A DNA stretch of 64,000 nucleotides from Agaribacillus aureus (lineage in GTDB: Bacteria > Bacteroidota > Bacteroidia > Cytophagales > Cyclobacteriaceae): assembly GCA_030442055.1 (NCBI GenBank), contig JAUJEB010000001.1, forward strand, positions 2,666,001 to 2,730,000, in the 5' to 3' direction. Position numbers and translations under genes: made by a program. Of this stretch, positions 16,214 to 25,061 are shown one piece after another; the stretch's first letter is position 1; each line of letters starts with the position of its first letter. The notes beneath the pieces were generated by a model. The model was not told the DNA's origin and made no database searches. It worked only from the letters and a program-made list of their open reading frames with translations.

Positions 16214-16798
16214 TCACCTCACATAACCTTTCAGCATTAATTTTCGATATATTTCCAGGCAAACCCATGCATCTGTTGCTGCATACTTTATTTGTTTTCT
16301 CGTTAAAACAGCATTTTCCCAATTTGAAGTCTGCTGGGCTTTGGAAATCCTGATATTCAGCAAAAGCCCGGCCAGGCCTCTGGCGCCGGCATTCACAATA
16401 CCAAGCTCCCTGGTCACATCGCTAAGCTCCACAAACCCTTCCGGTTCAAAGGGTTTCAGTTTTTGCAAATCTTTGATGTCATCCCTGATGGCCAAGCCAA
16501 TTTTCTTGATGTGGGGGTTGGTGAATAATGCGACCATTTCATCTGTCAAGCCAATTTTTTTGACCCTGAATAAAAACGCCTTTCCCGGAACAGCAAACTG
16601 TGCCAAGGAAACCTGGTTTAATTTTCCTTTCTGGAAAGAGGGTTTCGTTTCCGTATCAAATCCAATCAACTCATGCGAGCCTATCTCCTGCACTGCGGTG
16701 CTAACTTGGTCCAACTTATCGATTACTACTACCTCTCCTTCGAATTGACCTATAGGTAATTGATTAATCTCTTCTTTGGTAATATAATTGTTCAGCAT
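16214..16798 (-). CDS. 3'-5' exonuclease domain protein (RNase D-like, DEDDy)
   Basis: A 194-aa stand-alone exonuclease domain of the DnaQ-like superfamily. ExoI motif FDTET (47-51) provides Asp and Glu, ExoII is GLAIRDDIKDL (101-111), and ExoIII YAATDAWVCLEIY (172-184) has the Tyr typical of DEDDy enzymes. It lacks the HRDC domain of true RNase D, so it is a minimal relative common in Bacteroidota. It follows the NhaC gene by 4 bp and is presumably co-transcribed. Structured-RNA 3' trimming is the likeliest job, but a DNA substrate is not excluded. Confidence 0.87.
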   Translation of the reverse strand: MLNNYITKEEINQLPIGQFEGEVVVIDKLDQVSTAVQEIGSHELIGFDTETKPSFQKGKLNQVSLAQFAVPGKAFLFRVKKIGLTDEMVALFTNPHIKKIGLAIRDDIKDLQKLKPFEPEGFVELSDVTRELGIVNAGARGLAGLLLNIRISKAQQTSNWENAVLTRKQIKYAATDAWVCLEIYRKLMLKGYVR

Positions 16799-16802
16799 AA
16801 AA

Positions 16803-18266
16803 TCAAGCCATTACTTTCTCTTCCTGTTTTTTGTCCAACTTTCGAATTTTAATGTTTAGGTAGGCAAATAATATAGTCATAAACGGGCTGATGATATTAA
16901 AAAAGCAAAATGGTAAATAGGTAAGGGTGGCTACGCCCAAAACGCCCGACTGATAGGCGCCACAAGTATTCCAGGGTACTAAAACTGAGGTAACGGTACC
17001 GGAGTCTTCCAGGGTTCTACTAAGGTTTTCAGGGGCCAGCCCCCTGTCGCGATACGTTTGGGAATACATTCTTCCGGGCACAACAATCGCAATATATTGA
17101 TCAGAGGCCGTGACATTGAATACAAAGCAGGTGGCAGCGGTAGAAGCTACCAGAGAACCCACGGAATTGGCAAATCCGATGATAGCATCGGCAATTCGCT
17201 TTAAAAATCCTGCCCGTTCCATGACACCGCCAAAAATCATGGCAGTAATAATAAGCCAAATGGTATTTAACATTCCTTTCATACCACTGGACGATAACAG
17301 CTCGTCCACACTTTCATTTCCCGTAACGATACTTATATCGCCATAAACCGCCCTCATAATACCCTCATAAGCTGATTTACCGGAAAACCCGCTACTTCCC
17401 GTAATTGACATCACAATATCAGGTTGAAAAACCAAGGCAAAAAGTGCTCCCAGTAGTGACCCTAGCAGTAAAGCAGGAATAGCCGGCACTTTTTTAACAA
17501 TCATCACTACCACTGCCAGCGGTACCAGAAAAAGCCATAGATTAATATTGAACTTGCTGCTGATAGCGGATTGTACCACTGCCACATCATCAACACCGGC
17601 ATTGGCATCAAGAGTGAATCCCCATATCAAAAAAATTAATAAAGAAATAGCAATAGATGGACCCGTGGTATAAAACATATAACGGATATGCGTAAATAAT
17701 TCGGTGCCAGCCATTGCCGGCGCCAGGTTGGTGGTATCAGATAATGGCGACATTTTATCTCCAAAATAGGCGCCTGATATAATAGCGCCAGCCACGACTC
17801 CCTCCGATATGCCCATGGCACCACCTATACCCATTAACGCCACGCCAATGGTGGCAGCGGTAGTCCACGAGCTTCCGGTCGCAATGGAAACGACCGCACT
17901 TACAATGCAAGCCGCAAACAAAAATATAGTTGGGCTGAGCACTTCAAGGCCGAAATAAATCATAGCTGGTACAATACCGCTTATCATCCAGGTCCCGGCC
18001 AACGCGCCGATGATCAATAAAATTAGCATGGCAGACATGGCAGAACTGATACTGTCCACAATGCCTTCCAGGATTGATTTCCAGGTATGTCCCAACCTTA
18101 TAGCGATTAGTCCGGCTACTGCTGCCGCAATTATTAGCGCTACCTGGTTTGCTCCATAGGACGAATCATCGCTAAATATCCAGACATTAATGCTTAAAAA
18201 AATAATTAATATAATGATAGGGATGAGAGACTCTAGTAGGATGGGGGTTCTGGTTTTTGGAGCCAT
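16803..18266 (-). CDS. nhaC: NhaC-type Na+/H+ antiporter
   Basis: A 487-aa inner-membrane antiporter with about eleven to twelve helices. Recognisable family stretches are ATGSSWTTAATIGVALMGIG (central), SGAYFGDKMSPLSDTTNLAP, the signature loop with acidic and Thr residues used in cation transport, and VPWNTCGAYQ late in the sequence. It exchanges Na+ (or another cation or metabolite, as with malate/lactate variants) for protons and fits a marine salt environment. The upstream neighbour on the same strand is an FAD oxidoreductase 50 bp away. The direction of transport is not predictable. Confidence 0.9.
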   Translation of the reverse strand: MAPKTRTPILLESLIPIIILIIFLSINVWIFSDDSSYGANQVALIIAAAVAGLIAIRLGHTWKSILEGIVDSISSAMSAMLILLIIGALAGTWMISGIVPAMIYFGLEVLSPTIFLFAACIVSAVVSIATGSSWTTAATIGVALMGIGGAMGISEGVVAGAIISGAYFGDKMSPLSDTTNLAPAMAGTELFTHIRYMFYTTGPSIAISLLIFLIWGFTLDANAGVDDVAVVQSAISSKFNINLWLFLVPLAVVVMIVKKVPAIPALLLGSLLGALFALVFQPDIVMSITGSSGFSGKSAYEGIMRAVYGDISIVTGNESVDELLSSSGMKGMLNTIWLIITAMIFGGVMERAGFLKRIADAIIGFANSVGSLVASTAATCFVFNVTASDQYIAIVVPGRMYSQTYRDRGLAPENLSRTLEDSGTVTSVLVPWNTCGAYQSGVLGVATLTYLPFCFFNIISPFMTILFAYLNIKIRKLDKKQEEKVMA

Positions 18267-18316
18267 TCGGTATTTCCTTGCGTTTGATCAAACATCTAAA
18301 TTATAAATTTTATTTA

Positions 18317-19453
18317 TTATGTTGGAACAATCAATTCACAAATATGATCTCCCAACCGGCTTCCTATGGCTACACCCATTCCTCCCAGGCGTACTCCCAC
18401 TACCACTCTATCGGAAATTTTTTCCAATAAAGGCATTTTATTCTCTCCAAAAGCCATGATGCCTGACCACTGATGCTCAACGGCAAAATCTTTGGTGGGA
18501 ATAATAATTTCTTTCAGTTTTTGAAGCAGGTTATCCATAATTAGCCTGGTGATCCCAAATTCCTCCGAGGTTTCTCCCTGAAAGTCAAGATTACGTCCGC
18601 CGCCAAATATGATCCGCTCTCCCAGGTTTCTGAAGTAATAATAGCCCTGATCAAAATGAAAAACTCCTTTGAAAGTTAACCCTTTGATAGGCGATGTAAT
18701 TAAAACCTGACCACGCCCGGGATTTAGCTTCAGTGCAGGAAGCAGGCTCCTGGCAAAGGCATTGGTGCAGATAGCTAAATAGTCTGATTGAAAGCAGATT
18801 GGTTCCAGGTTTTGCAGATTTTTAACCTGAATCTCCACGCCATTTGATTTTTCCTCAAAGGATATCACCTCAGCGCCAGTCAACAGATCAATGCCGGCAC
18901 TGCGGGCAAAGGCCATGAGCGAGGCCATCATTTTGCCGGTATCTATTTGACCTTCAAATGGATTGTATATGATACTTTTGATAACATGTCTGTTAAACCC
19001 AAAGGAAGCAATGAAATCCTTTCGCTCGGTAAAAACATCCGTCTCAAAAAGGGGAGCCAGCATCCTGTTGATCTCTTCCAGCGAATTTAAAGCGTCCAGC
19101 TCATTTTCCCGGAGTAGTTCATAGCCTCCATGGTTTTGATAATCAATGTTTTCCTCCCCCAATCTGGCCCTCAGCTGCCGCAGGCCCAGCCACCTTTCCC
19201 TGACCAGGGTCAGGGTTTGCTCCTCGCCCATATTTTTGATATCGTACATCAGTTCCGTTAAACTGCCAAAACAGGCAAAACCGGCATTTTTAGTACTCGC
19301 ACCGGAAGGGAATACGCCCCTTTCCAGCACCAAAATCTTTGCTTCAGGACATCTTTCCCTGATCGAAATCGCTGTCGAAAGTCCTACGATGCCGCCACCA
19401 ATAACAATGTAATTATAACTTGTAAGCGAACGTTTTTCCCAAAAACTTAACAT
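18317..19453 (-). CDS. FAD-dependent oxidoreductase (DAO family)
   Basis: A 378-aa flavoprotein of the D-amino-acid oxidase group. The Rossmann motif IGGGIVGLSTA is at 18-28, the FAD-binding GASTKNAGFACFGS follows near 51-64, and the C-terminal VVVGVRLGGMGVAIGSRLG closes the FAD site. The ASTKNAGF block resembles gamma-glutamylputrescine or glycine oxidase relatives that oxidise secondary amines. There is no signal peptide, so it is cytoplasmic. It may share a transcript with the NhaC gene. The amine or amino-acid substrate cannot be assigned. Confidence 0.82.
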   Translation of the reverse strand: MLSFWEKRSLTSYNYIVIGGGIVGLSTAISIRERCPEAKILVLERGVFPSGASTKNAGFACFGSLTELMYDIKNMGEEQTLTLVRERWLGLRQLRARLGEENIDYQNHGGYELLRENELDALNSLEEINRMLAPLFETDVFTERKDFIASFGFNRHVIKSIIYNPFEGQIDTGKMMASLMAFARSAGIDLLTGAEVISFEEKSNGVEIQVKNLQNLEPICFQSDYLAICTNAFARSLLPALKLNPGRGQVLITSPIKGLTFKGVFHFDQGYYYFRNLGERIIFGGGRNLDFQGETSEEFGITRLIMDNLLQKLKEIIIPTKDFAVEHQWSGIMAFGENKMPLLEKISDRVVVGVRLGGMGVAIGSRLGDHICELIVPT

Positions 19454-19506
19454 CTGAAGTTGAAGATTATTAAATTGCTAATTACAAAATAAAATCATTA
19501 TAAGAG

Positions 19507-20019
19507 ATGTTTAAAGCAAATGCTTTAATTGCGAAGGCTAAAACTTCGAAATTCTATTTGAAAATGCTCAATTTTGCACTCAGCCGGCTGATACCTTTTA
19601 ATAGGCCACATGCGTTTAGAATTATTGAGATTGATGAAAGGGCCATTAAAGTCTCCCTGCCCTATAAAAAGGTGAACTTAAATCATATTAAGGGGTTGCA
19701 TGCCTGTGCGCTAGCCACCGTTTCGGAGTTTTCCACGGGATTAATGCTCCTCAATGAACTGGACACTTCCAAATACCGGATTATCCTCAAAAACCTACAA
19801 ATAGATTATCATTTCCAGGGAAAAATGGATGCGGTAGCCAGCTACTCGTTGCCGGAAAAATGGGTGACGGACAACATCCTCGATCCGCTGCAAAATCAGG
19901 ACTCTGTTGTGGCAACATGTGAGGTAAAAGTGCATGATGTGGATGGTAATCACCTCACCACCGGTTACGTGCAATGGCAGATTAAGTTATGGGAAAAAGT
20001 TAATACCGCACTGAACTAA
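19507..20019 (+). CDS. DUF4442 hot-dog-fold protein (putative thioesterase)
   Basis: A 170-aa protein of the DUF4442 family, which adopts a hot-dog fold related to acyl-CoA thioesterases. Recognisable positions are IKVSLPYKKVNLNHIKGLHA (about 48-67), where the turn before the central helix would shape the active site, and LATVSEFSTGLMLL in that helix. No catalytic Asp/Glu arrangement can be confirmed. It is divergent from the FAD oxidoreductase (53 bp spacer) and 72 bp upstream of meaB. Fatty-acyl or acyl-CoA chemistry is a reasonable guess only. Confidence 0.72.
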   Translation: MFKANALIAKAKTSKFYLKMLNFALSRLIPFNRPHAFRIIEIDERAIKVSLPYKKVNLNHIKGLHACALATVSEFSTGLMLLNELDTSKYRIILKNLQIDYHFQGKMDAVASYSLPEKWVTDNILDPLQNQDSVVATCEVKVHDVDGNHLTTGYVQWQIKLWEKVNTALN

Positions 20020-20091
20020 TGAAGACAGGTATAGGCACTTTATTTTCTCTGAAATCAACATTTAACATGGCCAGGTGCCAAAGTAGTATCC

Positions 20092-21102
20092 ATGAATTAT
20101 AGCCGGAAAACCCGCCCAACAGTAAAGGAATGTGTTGATGGGATCCTCAACGGTGACCGCGTTCTGCTCAGCAGGGCCATCACACTGATTGAAAGCCAAC
20201 TGTCTGAGGACAATCAGCTGGCCCGGCAAATTATTGAAAAAATTATGCCACACACCGGAAATTCTATCAGAATTGGTATTACCGGTGTGCCAGGTGTAGG
20301 AAAAAGTACCTTTATCGAAAGTTTCGGTAGCTTCCTGGTAGAACACGGGCACAAGCTTGCTGTGCTGGCGATTGACCCCAGCAGCAAAAAATCCGGTGGC
20401 AGCATACTGGGAGATAAAACCAGGATGGACACCCTGTCAAAAAGTAACAACGCCTTCATCAGGCCCTCCTCGGCGGGAGCATCGTTGGGCGGTGTGGCCA
20501 ATAAAACCAGGGAGACGTTGCTGCTCTGCGAGGCTGCCGGTTATGATGTTATCATTATTGAAACGGTCGGTGTGGGACAATCGGAAATTGCCGTGCATGA
20601 CATGGTTGATTTCTTCTTATTGCTTATGTTGGCTGGCGCCGGTGATGAATTGCAGGGCATTAAAAAAGGCATTATGGAAATGGCAGACGGCATTGCAATA
20701 ACCAAAGCAGATGGAGACAATATACCGGTGGCAAAAAAGGCAAAAGCCACCTATCAAAACGCCTTACACCTCTTTCCCTTAGCCGAATCCGGTTGGACCG
20801 CCAAAGTGGTTACCTGCTCGGCCCTTGAAAATAAGGGAGTGAACGATATCTGGCAAATAATCAATGACTATCAGCAGGTGGTGAAAAAAAATGGTTACTG
20901 GCAGGAGAAAAGGAGTCAGCAAAATCTTTCCTGGATGTATGCCAGTATCGACCATTATTTAAAAACCCGTTTTTTTGATCATCAAACGATTAAAAGGGAA
21001 TTGCAAGAAATAATCGGCCAGGTCAAAAATGGCGATATTTTACCATTGAAGGCCGCCAATGAACTAATTCGTATTTTTGAGGGTAATGCCGGCAAAGCTT
21101 GA
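20092..21102 (+). CDS. meaB: MeaB/ArgK-type GTPase (methylmalonyl-CoA mutase chaperone)
   Basis: A G3E-family P-loop GTPase of 336 aa that guards and loads adenosylcobalamin-dependent methylmalonyl-CoA mutase. Motifs in order: Walker A GVPGVGKS (65-72), DPSSKKSGG (95-103), base-II-like DKTRM (108-112), ETVGVGQSE (157-165) and TKADGDN (204-210). A dimerisation arm is formed by the C-terminal 50 residues. The mutase genes are not in the window, so they must lie elsewhere. The rhodanese gene follows 41 bp downstream. Confidence 0.93.
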   Translation: MNYSRKTRPTVKECVDGILNGDRVLLSRAITLIESQLSEDNQLARQIIEKIMPHTGNSIRIGITGVPGVGKSTFIESFGSFLVEHGHKLAVLAIDPSSKKSGGSILGDKTRMDTLSKSNNAFIRPSSAGASLGGVANKTRETLLLCEAAGYDVIIIETVGVGQSEIAVHDMVDFFLLLMLAGAGDELQGIKKGIMEMADGIAITKADGDNIPVAKKAKATYQNALHLFPLAESGWTAKVVTCSALENKGVNDIWQIINDYQQVVKKNGYWQEKRSQQNLSWMYASIDHYLKTRFFDHQTIKRELQEIIGQVKNGDILPLKAANELIRIFEGNAGKA

Positions 21103-21143
21103 ACCATCCTATGATAAAGCTTGTTAATCAAAAAAGTTATCTG

Positions 21144-21665
21144 ATGCCTATGTTTCACTTTGCTAAAAAACTATTGATACAGGTTTCCCTTTGGCTGGCC
21201 ATGTCCTATGCAGCTTTTGCGCAGTCTTCCTACGATAAGCTGTTAAATAGTATATATAAAAAAACAGTCCCTTTAATTAGTCCTGAAGATCTCCATCGCT
21301 TAATTCAACATCAGAAAAATGTGATATTGCTGGATACCCGATCTCTGAAAGAATATGCGGTAAGTCACCTGCCTAATTCAACTTGTGTAGGTTACGATAC
21401 ACTGGACACCGGGAAAATTGAAAGCCTTGCAAAGGATGCCAAAATAATAGTTTATTGTTCTGTGGGCTACAGAAGCGAGCGAATCGGGGAAAAATTGCTG
21501 GATATGGGTTTTAAGGATGTTCATAACCTGTACGGCGGCATATTTCAATGGAAAAATCAGGATCACGCTGTCGTTAATCTTCAAGGTGTGGCTACCGACT
21601 CAGTCCATACTTATAATAAGACCTGGTCGAAATGGTTGCAGAAAGGAATAAAAGTATATGAGTAG
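21144..21665 (+). CDS. Exported rhodanese-domain protein
   Basis: A single rhodanese domain with a signal peptide (MPMFHFAKKLLIQVSLWLAM, then SYAAFAQ with cleavage after AFA). The catalytic loop is YCSVGYRSE near residue 104, with the persulfide-forming Cys, and the substrate-side strand is VILLDTRSLKEYAVSHLP. The open frame extends to 21099, overlapping meaB, but only the ATG at 21144 or 21150 gives a normal signal peptide; 21111 is another ATG. About 174 aa. Periplasmic sulfurtransferase or sulfur-carrier role; the donor is unknown. The last 8 bp overlap the next gene, implying coupling. Confidence 0.82.
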   Translation: MPMFHFAKKLLIQVSLWLAMSYAAFAQSSYDKLLNSIYKKTVPLISPEDLHRLIQHQKNVILLDTRSLKEYAVSHLPNSTCVGYDTLDTGKIESLAKDAKIIVYCSVGYRSERIGEKLLDMGFKDVHNLYGGIFQWKNQDHAVVNLQGVATDSVHTYNKTWSKWLQKGIKVYE

Positions 21666-22269
21666 CGAATTGCTAATAGTATTTGTCAAAAACCCGGAGC
21701 TGGGAAAAGTAAAAACCCGTTTGGCCGCCACCATAGGACCGGCGCAGGCGCTGGAGATCTACCGGATGCTGTTGCAAAAGACCAAAGACAGTATTCAAAA
21801 CCTTCCCATGGTCAAAGTAATTTATTACTCTGGCTATATTGATCACTCGGACCTTTGGAGCAATCACCTTTTCCACAAAGCCGTGCAAAAGGGAAATGAT
21901 CTGGGAGAAAAAATGTTTCACGCCTTTAAAAGTGGGTTTGAAGCAGGATATCGATCTGTAGGTATCATTGGAAGTGATTGCCCTGATATCTCCCCGGAAC
22001 TGTTGACGCAGGCTTTCCTCAAGCTGAAAAACCACGATGTGGTAATAGGTCCCGCCCAGGATGGTGGTTACTATTTTTTAGGTATGAATGAACTGCACAA
22101 ACCCCTGTTTTTCGATAAGTCATGGAGCACGGATAAAGTATTGCAGGAAACCCTCAACGACATAACACAGCTAAAACTCAACCATTATCTTTTGGAAGTT
22201 TTGAATGATATTGATAACGAGCAGGACCTGCAAAGTCTTCAGGAAGTTCTTAAAGCCAGGGGCCTGTGA
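21658..22269 (+). CDS. DUF2064 / TIGR04282-type glycosyltransferase-like protein
   Basis: A 203-aa nucleotidyl/glycosyl-transferase-like protein. The N-terminal LLIVFVKNPELGKVKTRLA has the KTRL signature of the family, IIGSDCPDIS carries the metal-binding Asp region, and VVIGPAQDGGYYFLG is the typical third block. Relatives include a proposed arsenosugar glycosyltransferase and enzymes of unknown substrate. It overlaps the rhodanese gene by 8 bp, an arrangement that hints at a shared sulfur- or metalloid-related pathway, though no arsenic genes are present. Confidence 0.82.
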   Translation: MSSELLIVFVKNPELGKVKTRLAATIGPAQALEIYRMLLQKTKDSIQNLPMVKVIYYSGYIDHSDLWSNHLFHKAVQKGNDLGEKMFHAFKSGFEAGYRSVGIIGSDCPDISPELLTQAFLKLKNHDVVIGPAQDGGYYFLGMNELHKPLFFDKSWSTDKVLQETLNDITQLKLNHYLLEVLNDIDNEQDLQSLQEVLKARGL

Positions 22270-22278
22270 TCATGGCGC

Positions 22279-22307
22279 TAAAAAGGGCCGCGTCTAAAGG
22301 CTTTTTA
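22279..22307. terminator. Weak bidirectional terminator between convergent genes
   Basis: TAAAAAG..CC (from 22279) can pair with GGCTTTTTA (22299-22307) with a GG bulge. A/T runs on both sides could act as U-tracts in either direction. It overlaps the stop codon of the Crp/Fnr gene. The stem is imperfect. Confidence 0.35.
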
Positions 22308-22971
22308 AATCCCTGATCAGGATCCTTCGGCGATCAAAATTGATCACATTTTGTTCTTTTAGCTCATTCAGGATTGTAGTAACTGTTTGACGCGAGGTGC
22401 CGGTAAGATTGGCGATATCCTGATGGGTGAAGTTATTTTTGATCAAGGTCTCAAAACCCACCTTTTTTCCTTTTTCATAGGCAAGATCTTTCAGGAAATC
22501 AATAATTCTGGATTTGGCATCTTTAAAAACCAGTGACTCGATGCGCCTTTCCAATTTTTTAATCCTAAAACCGATTAGCTTAAAAATCTTCAGGCTCAGT
22601 GGTTTATTCTCTGCCATCAACATTTGCATATCATCGATGCTCATTGGGCAAACCCTGGTTTCATTGTCCATGGCCAGGGCAAAGTCAGAACGTTTTTCTT
22701 CACCGACCAGGGCCAACTCCCCAAACATCTCGCCTTTGGATAGTATAGTTTTTATATTTTCCCTGCCATCTTCCGTATAGCCGCCTATTTTAATTCTGCC
22801 ATCAGCTATTAAATAAACATGATCTGAGGGCTGGTCCGGGAAATAGATAAATTCATCTTTCTTAAAATCAACGAAAGTATGATTATCCTTCATTCCGGCC
22901 ACTTTATGAGGACACAACACTTCGTAAAGGTCCACATCTTCAAAAAACCATAAATTACTCCGTTCGTTCAT
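22294..22971 (-). CDS. Crp/Fnr-family transcription regulator
   Basis: A 225-aa one-component regulator. A cyclic-nucleotide-binding beta-roll (about 20-125) includes IADGRIKIGGYTEDGREN and the phosphate-binding-cassette-like GEMFGELALVGEEKRSDFA. A dimer helix (about 125-150) and a winged helix-turn-helix with FTHQDIANLTGTSRQTVTTI (about 180-200) follow. There is no N-terminal cysteine cluster, so it is not an Fe-S Fnr. The in-frame TTG nine bases upstream is possible, but the ATG gives a normal start, MNERSNLWF. It is divergent from the CopD/HemJ-Sco-cytochrome c row across 238 bp and is a candidate regulator of it. The effector is unknown. Confidence 0.9.
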   Translation of the reverse strand: MNERSNLWFFEDVDLYEVLCPHKVAGMKDNHTFVDFKKDEFIYFPDQPSDHVYLIADGRIKIGGYTEDGRENIKTILSKGEMFGELALVGEEKRSDFALAMDNETRVCPMSIDDMQMLMAENKPLSLKIFKLIGFRIKKLERRIESLVFKDAKSRIIDFLKDLAYEKGKKVGFETLIKNNFTHQDIANLTGTSRQTVTTILNELKEQNVINFDRRRILIRDLKSL

Positions 22972-23191
22972 AGCTAACAATTGACTTGACTCTTTTTTGG
23001 ATAAATTTAAATGTAACCATTTGTATGCTCTATTTCAAATCTTTAGCTACAAGAGCATAAAATATTAGCAAATTCTAATGGTCAACTCTATAAATTGAAA
23101 ATAAGTTCTCGTACCAACAGCTTTCAATGTTCAATTAATTACGCTCGGTAAATAAAGTTACAATAATTACCGTCATTTTCTGATTGATCCT

Positions 23192-23199
23192 TAAATTTG
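23192..23199 (+). promoter_or_regulatory. Bacteroidota -7 promoter element upstream of CopD/HemJ gene
   Basis: TAAATTTG fits TAnnTTTG and ends 10 bp before the ATG at 23210, implying a very short leader. No clear -33 element is seen. Confidence 0.4.
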
Positions 23200-23209
23200 C
23201 CCATCATAA

Positions 23210-23764
23210 ATGGCGGCTATGTTATACTTGTATTTGAAAGCTTTGCACATAATTTTTGTAGTCACCTGGTTTGCCGGCTTGTTTTACAATGTCAGACTTT
23301 TCATCTACCACGCCGAGGCCCTGGAAAAGGAAGAGCCTGAAAAGTCGATCCTTAGCAATCAATGTAAAATCATGTCAGCCAGGTTATGGCAAATAATTAC
23401 CTGGCCATCAGCTATATTAACCCTGATTTTCGGTTTAAGTTTGCTGCATCAATACCTGGGGAATATTCCAAAATGGTTGATTTTTAAATTAATTCTGTTG
23501 TTAGGATTATATGTTTACCATTTTCTATCCTATCTGATTCACAGGCAATTACAAAAAAATTTATATCGGTTTACCTCCACGCAATTGCGTATTTGGAATG
23601 AGGTAGCGACACTTTTTTTATTTAGTATCGTATTTCTAGTAATATTGAGAGATGCCTTAAATATGATTTGGGGTGTTGTCGGTTTAATTGGATTAAGTGT
23701 CCTGCTGATGATCGCCATTAAAGCTTACAAAAAATTAAGACAACGAAATTCCGAAAATAATTAA
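23210..23764 (+). CDS. CopD/HemJ-like integral membrane protein
   Basis: A 184-aa protein with four to five membrane helices. His13 in KALHIIFVVTWFAGLFY (10-26) and FKLILLLGLYVYHFLSYL (about 91-108) match the conserved His and Lys of HemJ, the haem-binding protoporphyrinogen oxidase of bacteria that lack HemG and HemY. It also fits the wider CopD family. It is followed by genes for a Sco-like protein and a cytochrome c, so a role in haem or respiratory-chain supply fits well. HemJ is my preferred reading; the alternative is a copper-transport-like CopD protein. Confidence 0.7.
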   Translation: MAAMLYLYLKALHIIFVVTWFAGLFYNVRLFIYHAEALEKEEPEKSILSNQCKIMSARLWQIITWPSAILTLIFGLSLLHQYLGNIPKWLIFKLILLLGLYVYHFLSYLIHRQLQKNLYRFTSTQLRIWNEVATLFLFSIVFLVILRDALNMIWGVVGLIGLSVLLMIAIKAYKKLRQRNSENN

Positions 23765-23798
23765 ATACTTATCAATTAGTTACTGTTAATCTGGTAAA

Positions 23799-24458
23799 AT
23801 GAAAAGATACAACCTTATTTTCCTGGCGATTATATCGCTGAGTATCCTCGTCTCCTGTGATCTGAAAGAAGAAAGTAAAAGCCTGCCTATTTTAGGACAT
23901 ATGAACCTGGTTGACCGGGTGAAAGACGGAAAAAAAGTAATTGATACGGTATATCATACTATTCCGGACTTTAGCTTCATAGACCAGGACAGCAACAGCG
24001 TCACGCACCGTACTTTCGATGACAAAATATATGTAGCTGATTTCTTCTTCACCTCGTGTCCGGATATTTGTCCGGCGATGACAACACAGATGTTGCGTGT
24101 ATATGAAAAATTCCGGGATAATCCGGGATTTGCTTTGCTCTCACATACGATTGATCCTAAAAGAGATTCTGTGACGGTTTTAAAGGATTACTCCGAAAGG
24201 ATTGGGGTGGAAGAATCAGGAAAATGGTTTTTTGTGACAGGCCAAAAGGAAGATATTTACGATATCGGTCTAAATGGCTATATGGTCACTGCCGATGAAA
24301 GCCCCGATGCCCCGGGTGGCTACATTCACAGCGGCGCGTTTATTTTGGTGGATAAAGAAAGAAGAATCAGGGGCGTTTATGATGGCACCAAAGAGGAAAA
24401 AGTAGATCTGCTCATGGAGGATATACCCAAATTAATGGCCGAATATCAAAAGCCTTAA
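23799..24458 (+). CDS. SCO1/SenC-type copper chaperone lipoprotein
   Basis: A 219-aa thioredoxin-fold protein delivering copper to the CuA site of cytochrome oxidase. A lipoprotein signal peptide ends at ILVSC, with the lipidated Cys at 20. The copper ligands are the CPDIC pair (C87 and C91) in FFFTSCPDICPAM, and H177 in YIHSGAF. All three ligands are present, so it should bind Cu. It lies 34 bp after the CopD/HemJ-like gene and 11 bp before the cytochrome c gene, in one apparent operon. Confidence 0.92.
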   Translation: MKRYNLIFLAIISLSILVSCDLKEESKSLPILGHMNLVDRVKDGKKVIDTVYHTIPDFSFIDQDSNSVTHRTFDDKIYVADFFFTSCPDICPAMTTQMLRVYEKFRDNPGFALLSHTIDPKRDSVTVLKDYSERIGVEESGKWFFVTGQKEDIYDIGLNGYMVTADESPDAPGGYIHSGAFILVDKERRIRGVYDGTKEEKVDLLMEDIPKLMAEYQKP

Positions 24459-24469
24459 TTAAAATCAGC

Positions 24470-24964
24470 ATGAATGGACGCAAGGCAAATCAGCTCAATT
24501 TTTTTCTTTTATTCCTCTTACCAATTGTTTTAGGTGTTGGTGGATGTGGAAGTAAAAAACACGAAGTAAAGTCAGAAGATCAAAATGAGCCTACCGCTCG
24601 AAGAGATAAGATCCGCCTTAAGCATTATCTTATCGAAGGCCAAAGGCTTTACCTGGAAAATTGTAGCAATTGCCATCAAAAGGACGGCACTGGTTTGGGA
24701 AGACTAATACCACCTTTAAAAGACTCAGATTTTTTAAAAGATCACGTAGACAGAACCATCTGCCTGGTTAAAAACGGCATTTCAGGAGAAATCATTGTCA
24801 ACGGAAAAGACTACAACCACGATATGCCCGGCAATAAGGAAATGACTGAGCTGGAAATTGCGGAGGTTGTGACCTATGTGTATAATGTATGGGGTGGCAA
24901 ATCTGAGATCATAGCCATCGATCGGGTAAGAAAGACGCTGAAAAATTGCAATGCCCACGATTAA
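24470..24964 (+). CDS. Class I cytochrome c lipoprotein
   Basis: A 164-aa membrane-anchored c-type cytochrome. The signal peptide ends in the lipobox GVGGC with Cys26. The haem attachment motif CSNCH is at 65-69 and the probable distal Met ligand at 119 in HDMPGNKEM. It should act in the periplasm as an electron shuttle, probably to the oxidase matured by the Sco-like protein encoded just upstream. One haem domain only. The C-terminal 30 residues contain an extra Cys (KNCNAHD) not part of a second haem motif. Confidence 0.9.
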   Translation: MNGRKANQLNFFLLFLLPIVLGVGGCGSKKHEVKSEDQNEPTARRDKIRLKHYLIEGQRLYLENCSNCHQKDGTGLGRLIPPLKDSDFLKDHVDRTICLVKNGISGEIIVNGKDYNHDMPGNKEMTELEIAEVVTYVYNVWGGKSEIIAIDRVRKTLKNCNAHD

Positions 24965-25061
24965 TAACCATGGGCTTTTCTGCATACAGATTTGTTTAGA
25001 AACAACAAAAAAATGTAACTTAATAAGATCACAATTCAATTATTGGTAACAACTGACTAAT